This document shows, in pieces, positions 1-6,484 of a stretch of DNA of 21,539 nt (within the stretch, counting starts at the first letter, position 1; the number at the start of each line of letters is the position of its first letter). This DNA is from Actinomycetota bacterium (lineage in GTDB: Bacteria; Actinomycetota; Actinomycetes; Nanopelagicales; Nanopelagicaceae), in assembly GCA_009704445.1 (NCBI GenBank), contig WLED01000005.1, forward strand, positions 1 to 21,539, read 5' to 3'. The position numbers and the translations under genes are program-made. The notes beneath the pieces are model-generated. The model ran no database searches. It saw only the letters and a program-made list of their open reading frames with translations, and was not told the origin of the DNA.

Positions 1-301
1 AAGCACAATCATTGACCAAATCGAGGAACATGGAATTCCAATTCGTTCTCGATTAGAAACATTGACAATACGCACTCCCGCCGATTTGGAATCTCAGGTA
101 CGTGCTCCGGGTGGTGCTATCTATGGGACATCAAGTAATGGTCCCCGTGCCGCTTTCTTAAGAGCAAAAAATAGATCCCCTATAAAGGGACTTTACCTAG
201 TAGGTGGATCGGCGCATCCAGGTGGTGGACTTCCGTTGGTTGGTATTAGTGCTGATCTAGTTGCCGAAGCAATTGGTTTCGAGCGAAAACTACGACACTA
301 A
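1..301 (+). CDS. CrtI-superfamily carotenoid desaturase/oxidoreductase, 3' end only
   Basis: The reading frame is open from base 2 and ends at TAA 299-301, giving about 99 C-terminal residues; the start lies outside the window. The visible part contains GAIYGTSSNGPRAAF and then GLYLVGGSAHPGGGLPLVG, the C-terminal FAD-binding signature of phytoene desaturase-like flavoproteins (CrtI, CrtD, CrtN/CrtP type). The sequence differs clearly from the complete CrtI at 2827-4311, whose equivalent motif reads FAGSGTQPGVGVPMVL, so this is a second family member and not a duplicate. It probably acts on a carotene (further desaturation or end-group oxidation), but the fragment cannot separate CrtD-like, CrtO-like or aldehyde-forming activities. 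Its last 56 bases overlap the convergent phosphatidyltransferase gene. Family membership is solid; the specific reaction is inference. Confidence 0.8.
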   Translation, partial: STIIDQIEEHGIPIRSRLETLTIRTPADLESQVRAPGGAIYGTSSNGPRAAFLRAKNRSPIKGLYLVGGSAHPGGGLPLVGISADLVAEAIGFERKLRH

Positions 302-884
302 CAAAACTATAAATCTGAACCACTAAGAAACCGATTGAAAGCCAAGTTACTCCTGATATATCCACGTAATTCATTACCAATGCGATAAACAAGAAACTAG
401 CCCTGATAGGTCTTTCCGCTGGAGTTACTACTCCAAGATCGCTAACTCCTAGTGCCTTTAATTTTGCACGCGCGTACTCCTGAAACGAAGCGATGCTCCA
501 CAAAACAATAGGAATCCACGCCGGAACTCCAATGGCAAAGAGAGTGAAAAACCAAAAAGCTTCACTGATTCGATCAGCTACGGCATCCAGTGTTGCTCCC
601 CAGTTGCTTTCACGCTGTTGAAAGATTGCAACACTTCCATCTATACCATCGCAAAATAGGGAAAAAACAAGAAAGAAAATGGCCCACAATGTTTGGGAAG
701 TGACTGCAGTGGCTACTGCGCCAAGTAAACCTAATAATGTCAAAACATTTGGAGAGATTCGAAGAAGTGTGCAAACAAGGCCGAAACGATAAGAAATATT
801 CAACCACGCTCCAACGACGCCATCTGTCTTTGCATCACTATGTAATGAACTCCACCTGACTTTGAATTCCTGTTTACTGAGCAT
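246..884 (-). CDS. CDP-alcohol phosphatidyltransferase family protein
   Basis: Integral membrane enzyme of 212 residues that would transfer a phospho-alcohol from a CDP-linked donor, usually in phospholipid synthesis. The family signature is visible: D79, D82-G83, A86, G96, D100 and D104 follow the D-x2-D-G-x2-A-...-G-x3-D-x3-D pattern. The usual Arg after the Ala is Ile here (VAIF), a variant I associate with some actinobacterial members. Hydrophobic segments lie near residues 45-62, 66-78, 107-122 and 155-195. I chose ATG 884 over an upstream in-frame codon (906-908) because GAAGGA sits six bases before it. The start overlaps the end of metF by 11 bases, so the two are probably co-transcribed. 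The alcohol substrate (inositol phosphate, glycerol phosphate or another) cannot be read from the sequence. Confidence 0.85.
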   Translation of the reverse strand: MLSKQEFKVRWSSLHSDAKTDGVVGAWLNISYRFGLVCTLLRISPNVLTLLGLLGAVATAVTSQTLWAIFFLVFSLFCDGIDGSVAIFQQRESNWGATLDAVADRISEAFWFFTLFAIGVPAWIPIVLWSIASFQEYARAKLKALGVSDLGVVTPAERPIRASFLFIALVMNYVDISGVTWLSIGFLVVQIYSFVSVVVFARNQLLRQLDQH

Positions 885-1728
885 TTGTAATCCTTCGATA
901 GATCTCAACTGTTGCTGTGGAACTATTCATAGTATAGAAATGTAATCCAGGTGCTCCTGCTTCTAAAAGCTCCTGGCAAAGTTTTGTAGCAATTTCCACC
1001 CCCAGATTGCGAACTGCCTGCGTGTCGGACTCAACATCAGCAAAGGCCTTTGCAATATCTGGTGGAACTGGTGTTCCACCTAGCTCTGCCATTCGATGTA
1101 AAAGTTTCACGTTAGTTACTGGCAATATTCCGGGAATAATCGTTAAAGATGAACCACGTTTAGCAAGACGCTCCACAAGATTGACATAGGCTTGAACATC
1201 AAAAAAGAATTGTGTTGTCGCAAAAGTTGCACCTAACTGTTCTTTTCTAACAAGTACGTCAATATCCTTATTAAAATCTCCGCCAGAACTTGGGTGACCA
1301 TCTGGAAAAGCAGCTACGCCTATTGTAAAACCTCCACAATCACGAGCTAGCTCTACAAGTTGATCAGCGTGAGCGAAACCATTCTCGGTTGGAATCCAAG
1401 GCGCTAATGGTCCGCCAACAGGATCACCTCTTAGCGCAAGAATGCTTGTGATTTTGGCATCTTGGTAACTGTGTAAAATTTCTAGCAACTCATCGCGGGT
1501 AGATCCAACACACGTAATGTGTGCAACTGTAGGAATTCCTGTGCGGTCTGTGATTTCACGAGCAATTCGAATCGAGCGATCTCGCGTAGAGCCACCCGCT
1601 CCATAGGTAACGGAGACAAAATCTGGTGCTATAGATTTGAGGCCTTCGATTGCATGCCACAATCTTTCCTCCCCTTCTGCGTCTTTGGGAGGAAAGAATT
1701 CAAATGAATAGGATGTGCCAAGTACCAC
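874..1728 (-). CDS. metF: 5,10-methylenetetrahydrofolate reductase
   Basis: FAD enzyme that reduces methylene-THF to methyl-THF, the methyl donor for methionine synthase; cytoplasmic. The 284 residues match the usual single-domain bacterial length. Diagnostic stretches are YSFEFFPPKD (E10 corresponds to the catalytic Glu of E. coli MetF), VSVTYGAGGS near 38-47, HITCVG near 70-75, and ALRGDP with D102. The start is GTG 1728. Upstream on this strand TACCCT (1735-1740) stands exactly six bases away, suggesting a leaderless message. The start codon is only 22 bases from that of the divergent crtE. A CDP-alcohol phosphatidyltransferase follows with an 11-base overlap. From memory, metF divergent from a polyprenyl synthase is an arrangement also found in mycobacteria. 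Confidence 0.96.
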   Translation of the reverse strand: MVLGTSYSFEFFPPKDAEGEERLWHAIEGLKSIAPDFVSVTYGAGGSTRDRSIRIAREITDRTGIPTVAHITCVGSTRDELLEILHSYQDAKITSILALRGDPVGGPLAPWIPTENGFAHADQLVELARDCGGFTIGVAAFPDGHPSSGGDFNKDIDVLVRKEQLGATFATTQFFFDVQAYVNLVERLAKRGSSLTIIPGILPVTNVKLLHRMAELGGTPVPPDIAKAFADVESDTQAVRNLGVEIATKLCQELLEAGAPGLHFYTMNSSTATVEIYRRITNAQ

Positions 1729-1734
1729 TGAGTG

Positions 1735-1740
1735 AGGGTA
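1735..1740 (-). promoter_or_regulatory. metF -10 element (leaderless promoter)
   Basis: TACCCT on the minus strand, then CACTCA, then the GTG start at 1728. The six-base gap would put the transcription start on or next to the start codon. The element shares its TA (1739-1740) with the opposing crtE -10 element. No convincing -35 box was found. Confidence 0.55.
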
Positions 1741-1744
1741 CCGT
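1739..1744 (+). promoter_or_regulatory. crtE -10 element (leaderless promoter)
   Basis: TACCGT, then TATCAC, then GTG 1751, with the same six-base spacing as other gene heads in this window. It overlaps the metF -10 by two bases, so polymerase probably cannot occupy both directions at once. A second candidate for the same gene (TTGGGA 1685-1690, 18-base spacer, TAGGAT 1709-1714) lies inside metF and would give a short leader. Confidence 0.55.
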
Positions 1745-1750
1745 TATCAC

Positions 1751-2827
1751 GTGAATTCAGCGCCAAAGTCGAGCCTGCTTGCCGTTCGTACTTCGGTCGA
1801 AGAAGAGCTTGAAGTATTTCTAAGCCGTGAGTGTGGCTATCTTCGAGAGATTTCTCATGACCTATCGATCGTATGCGACTCACTGACTTCTTTTTTACTT
1901 GAGCGAGGCAAGCGACTGCGACCACTCTTTGCATATGCAGGCTTTATCGCAGCGGGAGGAACGCCTGAAAAATCAACATTAAGGGCAATTTCAAGTTTAG
2001 AACTATTACAAGCATGTGCTCTCATTCATGATGATTTGATGGATGCATCCGATACGCGAAGAGGTAAACCATCTATTCATCGCCATTTTGAATCGATTCA
2101 TGTTCAGGATCAACTTGAGGGATTTGCACCGCAATACGGTTTGTCAGCTGCCGTTCTACTAGGAGATTTGGCTCTTGTCTGGTCGGATCAAATGTTGAAT
2201 TCAGCTGGATTAACACATGAACAATATGCACGAACAATTTCATACTACAACGAAATGCGCGTTGAACTGATGGCAGGTCAGTTCTTAGATATCCATGAAC
2301 AAACACAGAAAAGTTCAAGTGTTGAGCGTTCAATTAAAATTGCTCGATTTAAATCTGGTAAATACACAATAGAGCGCCCATTACATCTTGGTGCGGCCAT
2401 GGCTAATCCATTAGATCAGTTGAGAATTGATGCGCTATCAGAATATGGATTGCCTCTTGGAGAGGCATTTCAGCTTCGTGATGATTTGTTAGGTGTATTC
2501 GGTGACGCTTCCATCACTGGAAAACCTGCCGGTGATGACTTGCGTGAGGGTAAGAAAACGGTTTTGATCGCCCTTTCACGCGAACATCAATCTCCATCAC
2601 AGACACAGATCTTTGATAAATACTTTGGATCACCTAACTTAGATTCAGAGGGCATAACTAGCCTGCAGCAGATAATCTTGGACTCTGGCGCAAAGGATAA
2701 GTTGGAAAAAATGATTGAAGAGTTAGCCGAAAAATCTCTTGGAGCTATTGACTCACCATATTTTTCTGAAGAAGGACAGCAGTTGTTAAGAGAATTAGCT
2801 CATATTGCCACGAAGAGGAGTAATTGA
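1751..2827 (+). CDS. crtE: Geranylgeranyl diphosphate synthase (polyprenyl synthetase)
   Basis: Condenses isopentenyl diphosphate with allylic diphosphates to make GGPP, the precursor of phytoene. The 358 residues carry the family landmarks: GKRLRP (53-58), first Asp-rich motif DDLMD (94-98) within ALIHDDLMDASD, and second motif DDLLG (244-248) within QLRDDLLGVFGD, followed by a GKK motif near 267-269. It starts at GTG 1751 and heads the crtE-crtI-crtB operon; its stop overlaps the crtI start as TGATG. Actinobacterial IdsA-type enzymes share this architecture, and the chain length (C20 rather than C15 or longer) is inferred from the neighbouring crtB and crtI, not from the active site. Confidence 0.93.
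   Translation: MNSAPKSSLLAVRTSVEEELEVFLSRECGYLREISHDLSIVCDSLTSFLLERGKRLRPLFAYAGFIAAGGTPEKSTLRAISSLELLQACALIHDDLMDASDTRRGKPSIHRHFESIHVQDQLEGFAPQYGLSAAVLLGDLALVWSDQMLNSAGLTHEQYARTISYYNEMRVELMAGQFLDIHEQTQKSSSVERSIKIARFKSGKYTIERPLHLGAAMANPLDQLRIDALSEYGLPLGEAFQLRDDLLGVFGDASITGKPAGDDLREGKKTVLIALSREHQSPSQTQIFDKYFGSPNLDSEGITSLQQIILDSGAKDKLEKMIEELAEKSLGAIDSPYFSEEGQQLLRELAHIATKRSN
2815..2820 (+). promoter_or_regulatory. Shine-Dalgarno of crtI
   Basis: GAGGAG ends six bases before ATG 2827, inside the end of crtE. It decides the start at 2827 instead of the in-frame TTG at 2824. Confidence 0.75.
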
Positions 2828-4311
2828 TGCCAGCACGCGTAAAGGGACCAACAGATCATGTAGTTGTGGTCGGTGCTGGATTGGCCGGACTCAGTGCAGC
2901 GCTACGTCTGGCAGGTGCAGGTCGAAAAGTAACCGTAATAGAACGTGAATCAGTTCCCGGTGGACGTAATGGTTTGCTGAAAAAAGATGGATACTCTTTT
3001 GATACCGGACCTTCTGTTTTAACAATGCCATCACTGATTCAAGATGCATTTAGTAGCGTGGGTGAAGATATGAAAGATTGGCTTGAACTTATGCCAGTCT
3101 CACCTCTTTACCGAGCTTTTTATGCAGATGGATCGCAGTTAGATGTTCATGCAAATACTGCGCAAATGGAAGCAGAGATTGCAGAAAAAATTAGCCCTGA
3201 AGAAGCTGCTGGTTATGCAAAATATGTAGATTTTGTAACCAAGTTATACAAGTACGAAATGAATGATTTCATCGACAGGAACATTGACTCACCACTTAAC
3301 TTGTTAACTCCAAACCTGGCCCGTTTAATTGCATTAGGTGGCTTCAGACGTCTGTCCCCTAAAGTTAATCAGTTCATGAAAGATCCTCGGCTACAACGCG
3401 TGTATTCATTTCAAGCAATGTATGCCGGTGTTAGCCCACAACAGGCCTTAGCAATCTATGCAGTAATTGCTTATATGGACTCAGTTAATGGTGTCTTTTT
3501 TCCAAAGGGAGGAATGCATGCCGTTCCACGGGCAATGGCAGCAGCCGCAGAAAAGCATGGAGTAGTTTTCAAATACAGCACTACTGTTTCAAAGATTGAT
3601 GTTGTTAACTCTCGAGCAAAGGCCGTCATCACAGAAGACGGTCAACGAATTGAATGTGATGCGGTTATTTTAAATCCTGATCTTCCAGTTGCTTGGCGTG
3701 ATTTACTCGGGAAAACTCCACTTTCAGTAAAGCGGCTTAACTACTCCCCTTCTTGCGTGACAATGTTGGTTGGATCTTCACGAGAGTATGAATTTGCAGC
3801 CCACCACAACATACATTTTGGCCATCAATGGGATGGAATATTTGATGAACTCATCAAGAAAAAAGTACTCATGAGTGATCCAAGTCTTTTGGTGACGTTA
3901 CCTTCAAAAGATGATCCAACCTTGGCGCCTGCAGGAAAACATTCCTATTACATTTTGTTTCCAACACCTAACTTGACTGCAAACATCGATTGGAAGAAGC
4001 AAGCTAAGCCATATCGCGATCACATGGTTGAAACTATGGAAAAACGTGGCTACACAGGATTTGGTGATTCCATTGAAACTGAAGTACTAACAACACCATT
4101 AGATTGGCAGGCCCAAGGGATGGAAGCTGGTGCACCGTTTGCAAGTGCCCATACTTTCTTTCAAACAGGTCCATTTAGGCCTCGCAATATTGCTGCTGGA
4201 ATTGAAAACGTTGTATTCGCTGGATCTGGAACACAACCAGGTGTGGGTGTACCGATGGTCTTGATTTCAGGACGCTTAGCCGCAGAACGTATTGTGGGTC
4301 CGGTCAAATAA
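2827..4311 (+). CDS. crtI: Phytoene desaturase
   Basis: FAD-dependent desaturase converting phytoene to lycopene by successive desaturations, probably membrane-associated. The 494-residue length is typical. The N-terminus has the dinucleotide-binding motif VVVGAGLAGLSAALRL followed by VTVIERESVPGGR. The C-terminus has NVVFAGSGTQPGVGVPMVL, the conserved CrtI end, and GVFFPKGGMHAVPRAMA lies in the middle. The start ATG 2827 overlaps the crtE stop by one base, and crtB begins directly after the TAA. The gene lies in the expected precursor-to-product order (GGPP synthase, desaturase, phytoene synthase). The number of desaturation steps (lycopene versus neurosporene) cannot be read from sequence; the lycopene cyclase genes next door favour lycopene. 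Confidence 0.95.
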   Translation: MPARVKGPTDHVVVVGAGLAGLSAALRLAGAGRKVTVIERESVPGGRNGLLKKDGYSFDTGPSVLTMPSLIQDAFSSVGEDMKDWLELMPVSPLYRAFYADGSQLDVHANTAQMEAEIAEKISPEEAAGYAKYVDFVTKLYKYEMNDFIDRNIDSPLNLLTPNLARLIALGGFRRLSPKVNQFMKDPRLQRVYSFQAMYAGVSPQQALAIYAVIAYMDSVNGVFFPKGGMHAVPRAMAAAAEKHGVVFKYSTTVSKIDVVNSRAKAVITEDGQRIECDAVILNPDLPVAWRDLLGKTPLSVKRLNYSPSCVTMLVGSSREYEFAAHHNIHFGHQWDGIFDELIKKKVLMSDPSLLVTLPSKDDPTLAPAGKHSYYILFPTPNLTANIDWKKQAKPYRDHMVETMEKRGYTGFGDSIETEVLTTPLDWQAQGMEAGAPFASAHTFFQTGPFRPRNIAAGIENVVFAGSGTQPGVGVPMVLISGRLAAERIVGPVK

Positions 4312-5214
4312 GTGGATGAGTTAACCGCTGCCGGAATTCTCGATCCCGATCTGCGTGCATCGTACGCGGAGTGCAAACGACTCAATGCTCTTCACGGCAA
4401 AACGTACTTCTTAGCAACTCTTTTGTTACCAAAAGCCAAAAGACCATTTGTCCACGCACTCTATGGCTTTGCTCGCTATGCCGATGAAATTGTCGATGAC
4501 TTGGCATCTCAATTAACTGTACAAGAGAAAGCTAAAGAGCTCAATGCCTGGGGAAATACAGTTCTTTCAGATTTAAAGAAAGGTAAAAGTAGTGATGCTG
4601 TTGGGCGAGCACTCATAGATACAGTGAATCGATTTGATATCCCACATGAATACTTTGAAGCATTTTTGCATTCAATGCAGATGGATTTAACTGTCCAAGA
4701 GTACGAAACTTATGAAGATTTAATGGAGTACGTGTATGGCTCAGCTGCAGTTATTGGACTTCAGATGGTTCCAATTCTGGGACCTTTGCATGCTGATGCC
4801 TTTGAATCGGCAAAAACTTTAGGCATTGCTTTTCAGTTAGCTAATTTTATTCGGGATATAGGCGAAGATCTAGATAGATCTCGGGTTTATATACCTAAAA
4901 ATGAATTAAAAGATTTTGGAGTGGATCGCAAAATGCTGGAAGCTCGGGTTCTTACACCCCAAATAGTTGAAGCGTTAAAGTTTCAAATTGCCAGAGTAAA
5001 GAGATTGCAGATCGAGGCAGCCCCAGGAATCAAACTATTAGAACCAACAAGTCGACCTTGTATAGAAGCTGCAAGTACTTTGTACTGTGGGATCGTTGAA
5101 GAAGTCGAAAAAATTGATTACGACATCTTCAATAAGCGGGCTAAAACTTCTACGGGTAGAAGGCTACGTGTAGCTAGCGCGGCTTATGTGAAGCGTCTAA
5201 CCGTATCCAGTTAA
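4312..5214 (+). CDS. crtB: Phytoene synthase
   Basis: Head-to-head condensation of two GGPP into phytoene. The 300 residues carry both aspartate-rich motifs of the squalene/phytoene synthase fold: ARYADEIVDD (D58 to D63) and NFIRDIGEDLDRSRVYIP (D182, D186), plus YGSAAVIGLQM near 142-152. The GTG start at 4312 follows the crtI TAA with no gap and has no clear Shine-Dalgarno, so translation is probably coupled to crtI. The last 41 bases overlap, tail to tail, the end of crtYd on the other strand. Squalene-synthase-like alternatives are unlikely given the crt neighbours. Confidence 0.95.
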   Translation: MDELTAAGILDPDLRASYAECKRLNALHGKTYFLATLLLPKAKRPFVHALYGFARYADEIVDDLASQLTVQEKAKELNAWGNTVLSDLKKGKSSDAVGRALIDTVNRFDIPHEYFEAFLHSMQMDLTVQEYETYEDLMEYVYGSAAVIGLQMVPILGPLHADAFESAKTLGIAFQLANFIRDIGEDLDRSRVYIPKNELKDFGVDRKMLEARVLTPQIVEALKFQIARVKRLQIEAAPGIKLLEPTSRPCIEAASTLYCGIVEEVEKIDYDIFNKRAKTSTGRRLRVASAAYVKRLTVSS

Positions 5215-5476
5215 TTAGCACTCCCAAAACTAAGGCAAAACCGAAGAGTAAATCCTCAATTGGGGCAGATGCGATTCGAATTCCAATTATCGCATCCGGG
5301 CTATACATCACGATATTGCGAGAAGTTAGCCACCAGTTTGTAAGAAGTTGAAAACCAACAATGATGGCATATGAAGTCCAAAACACCTTTCGTTTGAGCA
5401 AGGTAGTTTTAATCACGAACAGATCAACAGTTACAGCTATTACAACCGCGCAAAGAGCTAATTGCGTGTATGTCAT
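5174..5476 (-). CDS. crtYd: Lycopene cyclase subunit, CrtYd type
   Basis: Second half of the heterodimeric actinobacterial lycopene beta-cyclase, here 100 residues with three hydrophobic helices. The conserved acidic motif appears as APIEDLLF (P72-D75), matching the PxE(E/D)xxF signature of the family. ATG 5476 overlaps the crtYc TGA as ATGA and is preceded by GGCAGG seven bases upstream. An upstream in-frame ATG at 5491 would add five residues, but the coupled start fits better. With CrtYc it would cyclise lycopene ends to beta-carotene, though paralogues of this family also make epsilon or C50 rings, so the ring type is inferred. Its 3' end overlaps crtB by 41 bases. Confidence 0.88.
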   Translation of the reverse strand: MTYTQLALCAVVIAVTVDLFVIKTTLLKRKVFWTSYAIIVGFQLLTNWWLTSRNIVMYSPDAIIGIRIASAPIEDLLFGFALVLGVLINWIRLDASHKPR

Positions 5477-5799
5477 TTGTATACCTGCCAATGTTTTTTC
5501 ACACTTCGTACTGCCTCTATCGTCAGGATTGCCGCCAGTGGTACTACTGTGAAAAACAGATACTCTTCAAAGGGAATTCCAAAGGGACCAAAAATTCCAA
5601 GGATTTGCTCTTTATCAAACCACCAGTGCCCTGCAGAAATTGCATAGGCATCCCAGGCAATAAAGATCAGGGAGACGGGCAGTATTGCCTTAATTGCTTG
5701 CTTGTATCTTCTGAGAACTTTTACTTTAAGAACAAACTCAAGCCATATGGAACCAAAGACTGTGAATGCAATCATGGCAAGATAACCGAACTTGAGCAC
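5473..5799 (-). CDS. crtYc: Lycopene cyclase subunit, CrtYc type
   Basis: First half of the two-polypeptide lycopene cyclase, 108 residues, membrane protein. Hydrophobic segments fall near 5-24, 36-52 and 80-96. The signature GIPFEEYLFF (P76-E79) is the hallmark of CrtYc and of the related fungal bifunctional cyclases. It starts at GTG 5799; TAGCGT (5806-5811) stands six bases upstream with TTGTGG (5829-5834) 17 bases further, making a well-formed leaderless promoter. It is followed by crtYd with a four-base ATGA overlap. The pair is transcribed opposite to crtEIB, so the cyclase is under a separate promoter from the rest of the pathway. Confidence 0.9.
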   Translation of the reverse strand: MLKFGYLAMIAFTVFGSIWLEFVLKVKVLRRYKQAIKAILPVSLIFIAWDAYAISAGHWWFDKEQILGIFGPFGIPFEEYLFFTVVPLAAILTIEAVRSVKKHWQVYK

Positions 5800-5805
5800 G
5801 AGATA

Positions 5806-5834
5806 ACGCTACTCTATGAACACGGGAGCCACAA
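5806..5834 (-). promoter_or_regulatory. crtYc-crtYd promoter
   Basis: Minus strand: -35-like TTGTGG (5829-5834), a 17-base spacer, -10 TAGCGT (5806-5811), then TATCTC and GTG 5799. The spacing suits a leaderless message. The -35 box lies inside the DNA of the TPP aptamer on the other strand, and the -10 shares TA (5810-5811) with a candidate + strand -10. Confidence 0.6.
5810..5815 (+). promoter_or_regulatory. Candidate -10 for the riboswitch-pnuT transcript
   Basis: TACTCT followed by six bases would start transcription near 5822, at the first base of the aptamer stem ACGG. It shares TA with the opposing crtYc -10 in the same geometry as the metF/crtE pair. No -35 box was recognised, so a start further upstream inside crtYc is possible. 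Confidence 0.35.
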
Positions 5835-5900
5835 AGGCTGAGAGGGTCTGAAATTCAGACCGACCGTTAGACCGATCCGGTAATGCGGATGCGGAAAGGA
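5820..5900 (+). ncRNA. TPP (thiamine pyrophosphate) riboswitch
   Basis: Matches the THI-element consensus in order. ACGG (5822-5825) can pair with CCGT (5864-5867) as P2. GCC/GGC flank a short loop at 5828-5838 as P3. The invariant CTGAGA lies at 5838-5843. A variable hairpin is GGTCTG (5845-5850) with CAGACC (5856-5861). The pyrophosphate-sensing half spans 5871-5894, with ATCCG/CGGAT pairing around GTAATG. The 3' end runs into AAAGGA (5895-5900), the Shine-Dalgarno of the next gene, so control is probably at translation initiation. I could not find a convincing P1 stem. It sits just ahead of the PnuC-family transporter and implies repression when TPP is plentiful. Confidence 0.88.
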
Positions 5901-5908
5901 AAATCACA

Positions 5909-6484
5909 ATGTCAATTACTTTATTCACAGCATGGGAATATGAAGTCTCCGTGTTGGAGTTTATTGCTGCCGTTACTTCTTTTATTGGGGTTTGGCTGGG
6001 AACTACTGGAAAAAGAATTACATGGCCATGGTGGGCCGCAGGAAGCATTTTGTATGCAGTTTTTTTCTACCAGGTAGAACTCTTTGCAAGTGCTGCACTT
6101 CAAATAATTTTTATAGTTGCAGCTTTCTTCGGCTGGCGCGGATGGGGACCTACTGGAGCTAAACCAGGAACCTTGTCAACCAGAAATCGTTCCTACATCG
6201 CACTTGCAGTAATTGCATCTGTTGCTATTTTATCGCCCGTCTTGTCTGGAATCGGTGCTGCCGCAACATGGTCGGATGCCTTCATTTTGATCGGAAGCTT
6301 GTTCGCTCAATTACTGATGATCTATGAGAAATTTGAGGCCTGGTTCCTTTGGCTGATCATCAACATCGTGGGTAGCACGCAGTATTTGCTCCTGGGGTAT
6401 TGGTTTACTGCGATGCTCTATGTTGTATTCACTTTTGTTGCTGTTATCGGTTGGCGACGTTGGAATCGTGCTCGTAGCAATTGA
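5909..6484 (+). CDS. pnuT: PnuC-family vitamin transporter, probably thiamine (PnuT)
   Basis: Facilitator-type inner-membrane transporter of 191 residues with about seven hydrophobic helices. Family features include WPWWAAGSILYAVFFYQ (39-55) and GWRGW with the PnuC WxxW signature (W76, W79). PnuC proteins carry nicotinamide riboside, but relatives under TPP riboswitches (PnuT) carry thiamine. The riboswitch at 5820-5900 is therefore the argument for thiamine here. ATG 5909 is preceded by AAAGGA with an eight-base gap. The gene overlaps a P-loop kinase by 17 bases. Transporters of this family depend on intracellular phosphorylation of the substrate to trap it. Specificity is inferred from regulation, not from binding residues. 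Confidence 0.85.
   Translation: MSITLFTAWEYEVSVLEFIAAVTSFIGVWLGTTGKRITWPWWAAGSILYAVFFYQVELFASAALQIIFIVAAFFGWRGWGPTGAKPGTLSTRNRSYIALAVIASVAILSPVLSGIGAAATWSDAFILIGSLFAQLLMIYEKFEAWFLWLIINIVGSTQYLLLGYWFTAMLYVVFTFVAVIGWRRWNRARSN

Noticed and set aside
5361..5841. Long + strand open frames opposite crtYc/crtYd.
   Set aside because: They are shadows of the cyclase genes; the minus-strand proteins have clear family motifs and the + strand translations match nothing.
6420..6467. Longer form of the P-loop kinase starting at ATG 6420.
   Set aside because: It would add a Leu-rich stretch encoded inside the last pnuT helix, and the family normally begins directly before the Walker A strand.
5909..6484. 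Annotation as a nicotinamide riboside/NMN transporter (PnuC proper).
   Set aside because: The TPP riboswitch ahead of it points to thiamine; no NAD-related gene is nearby.
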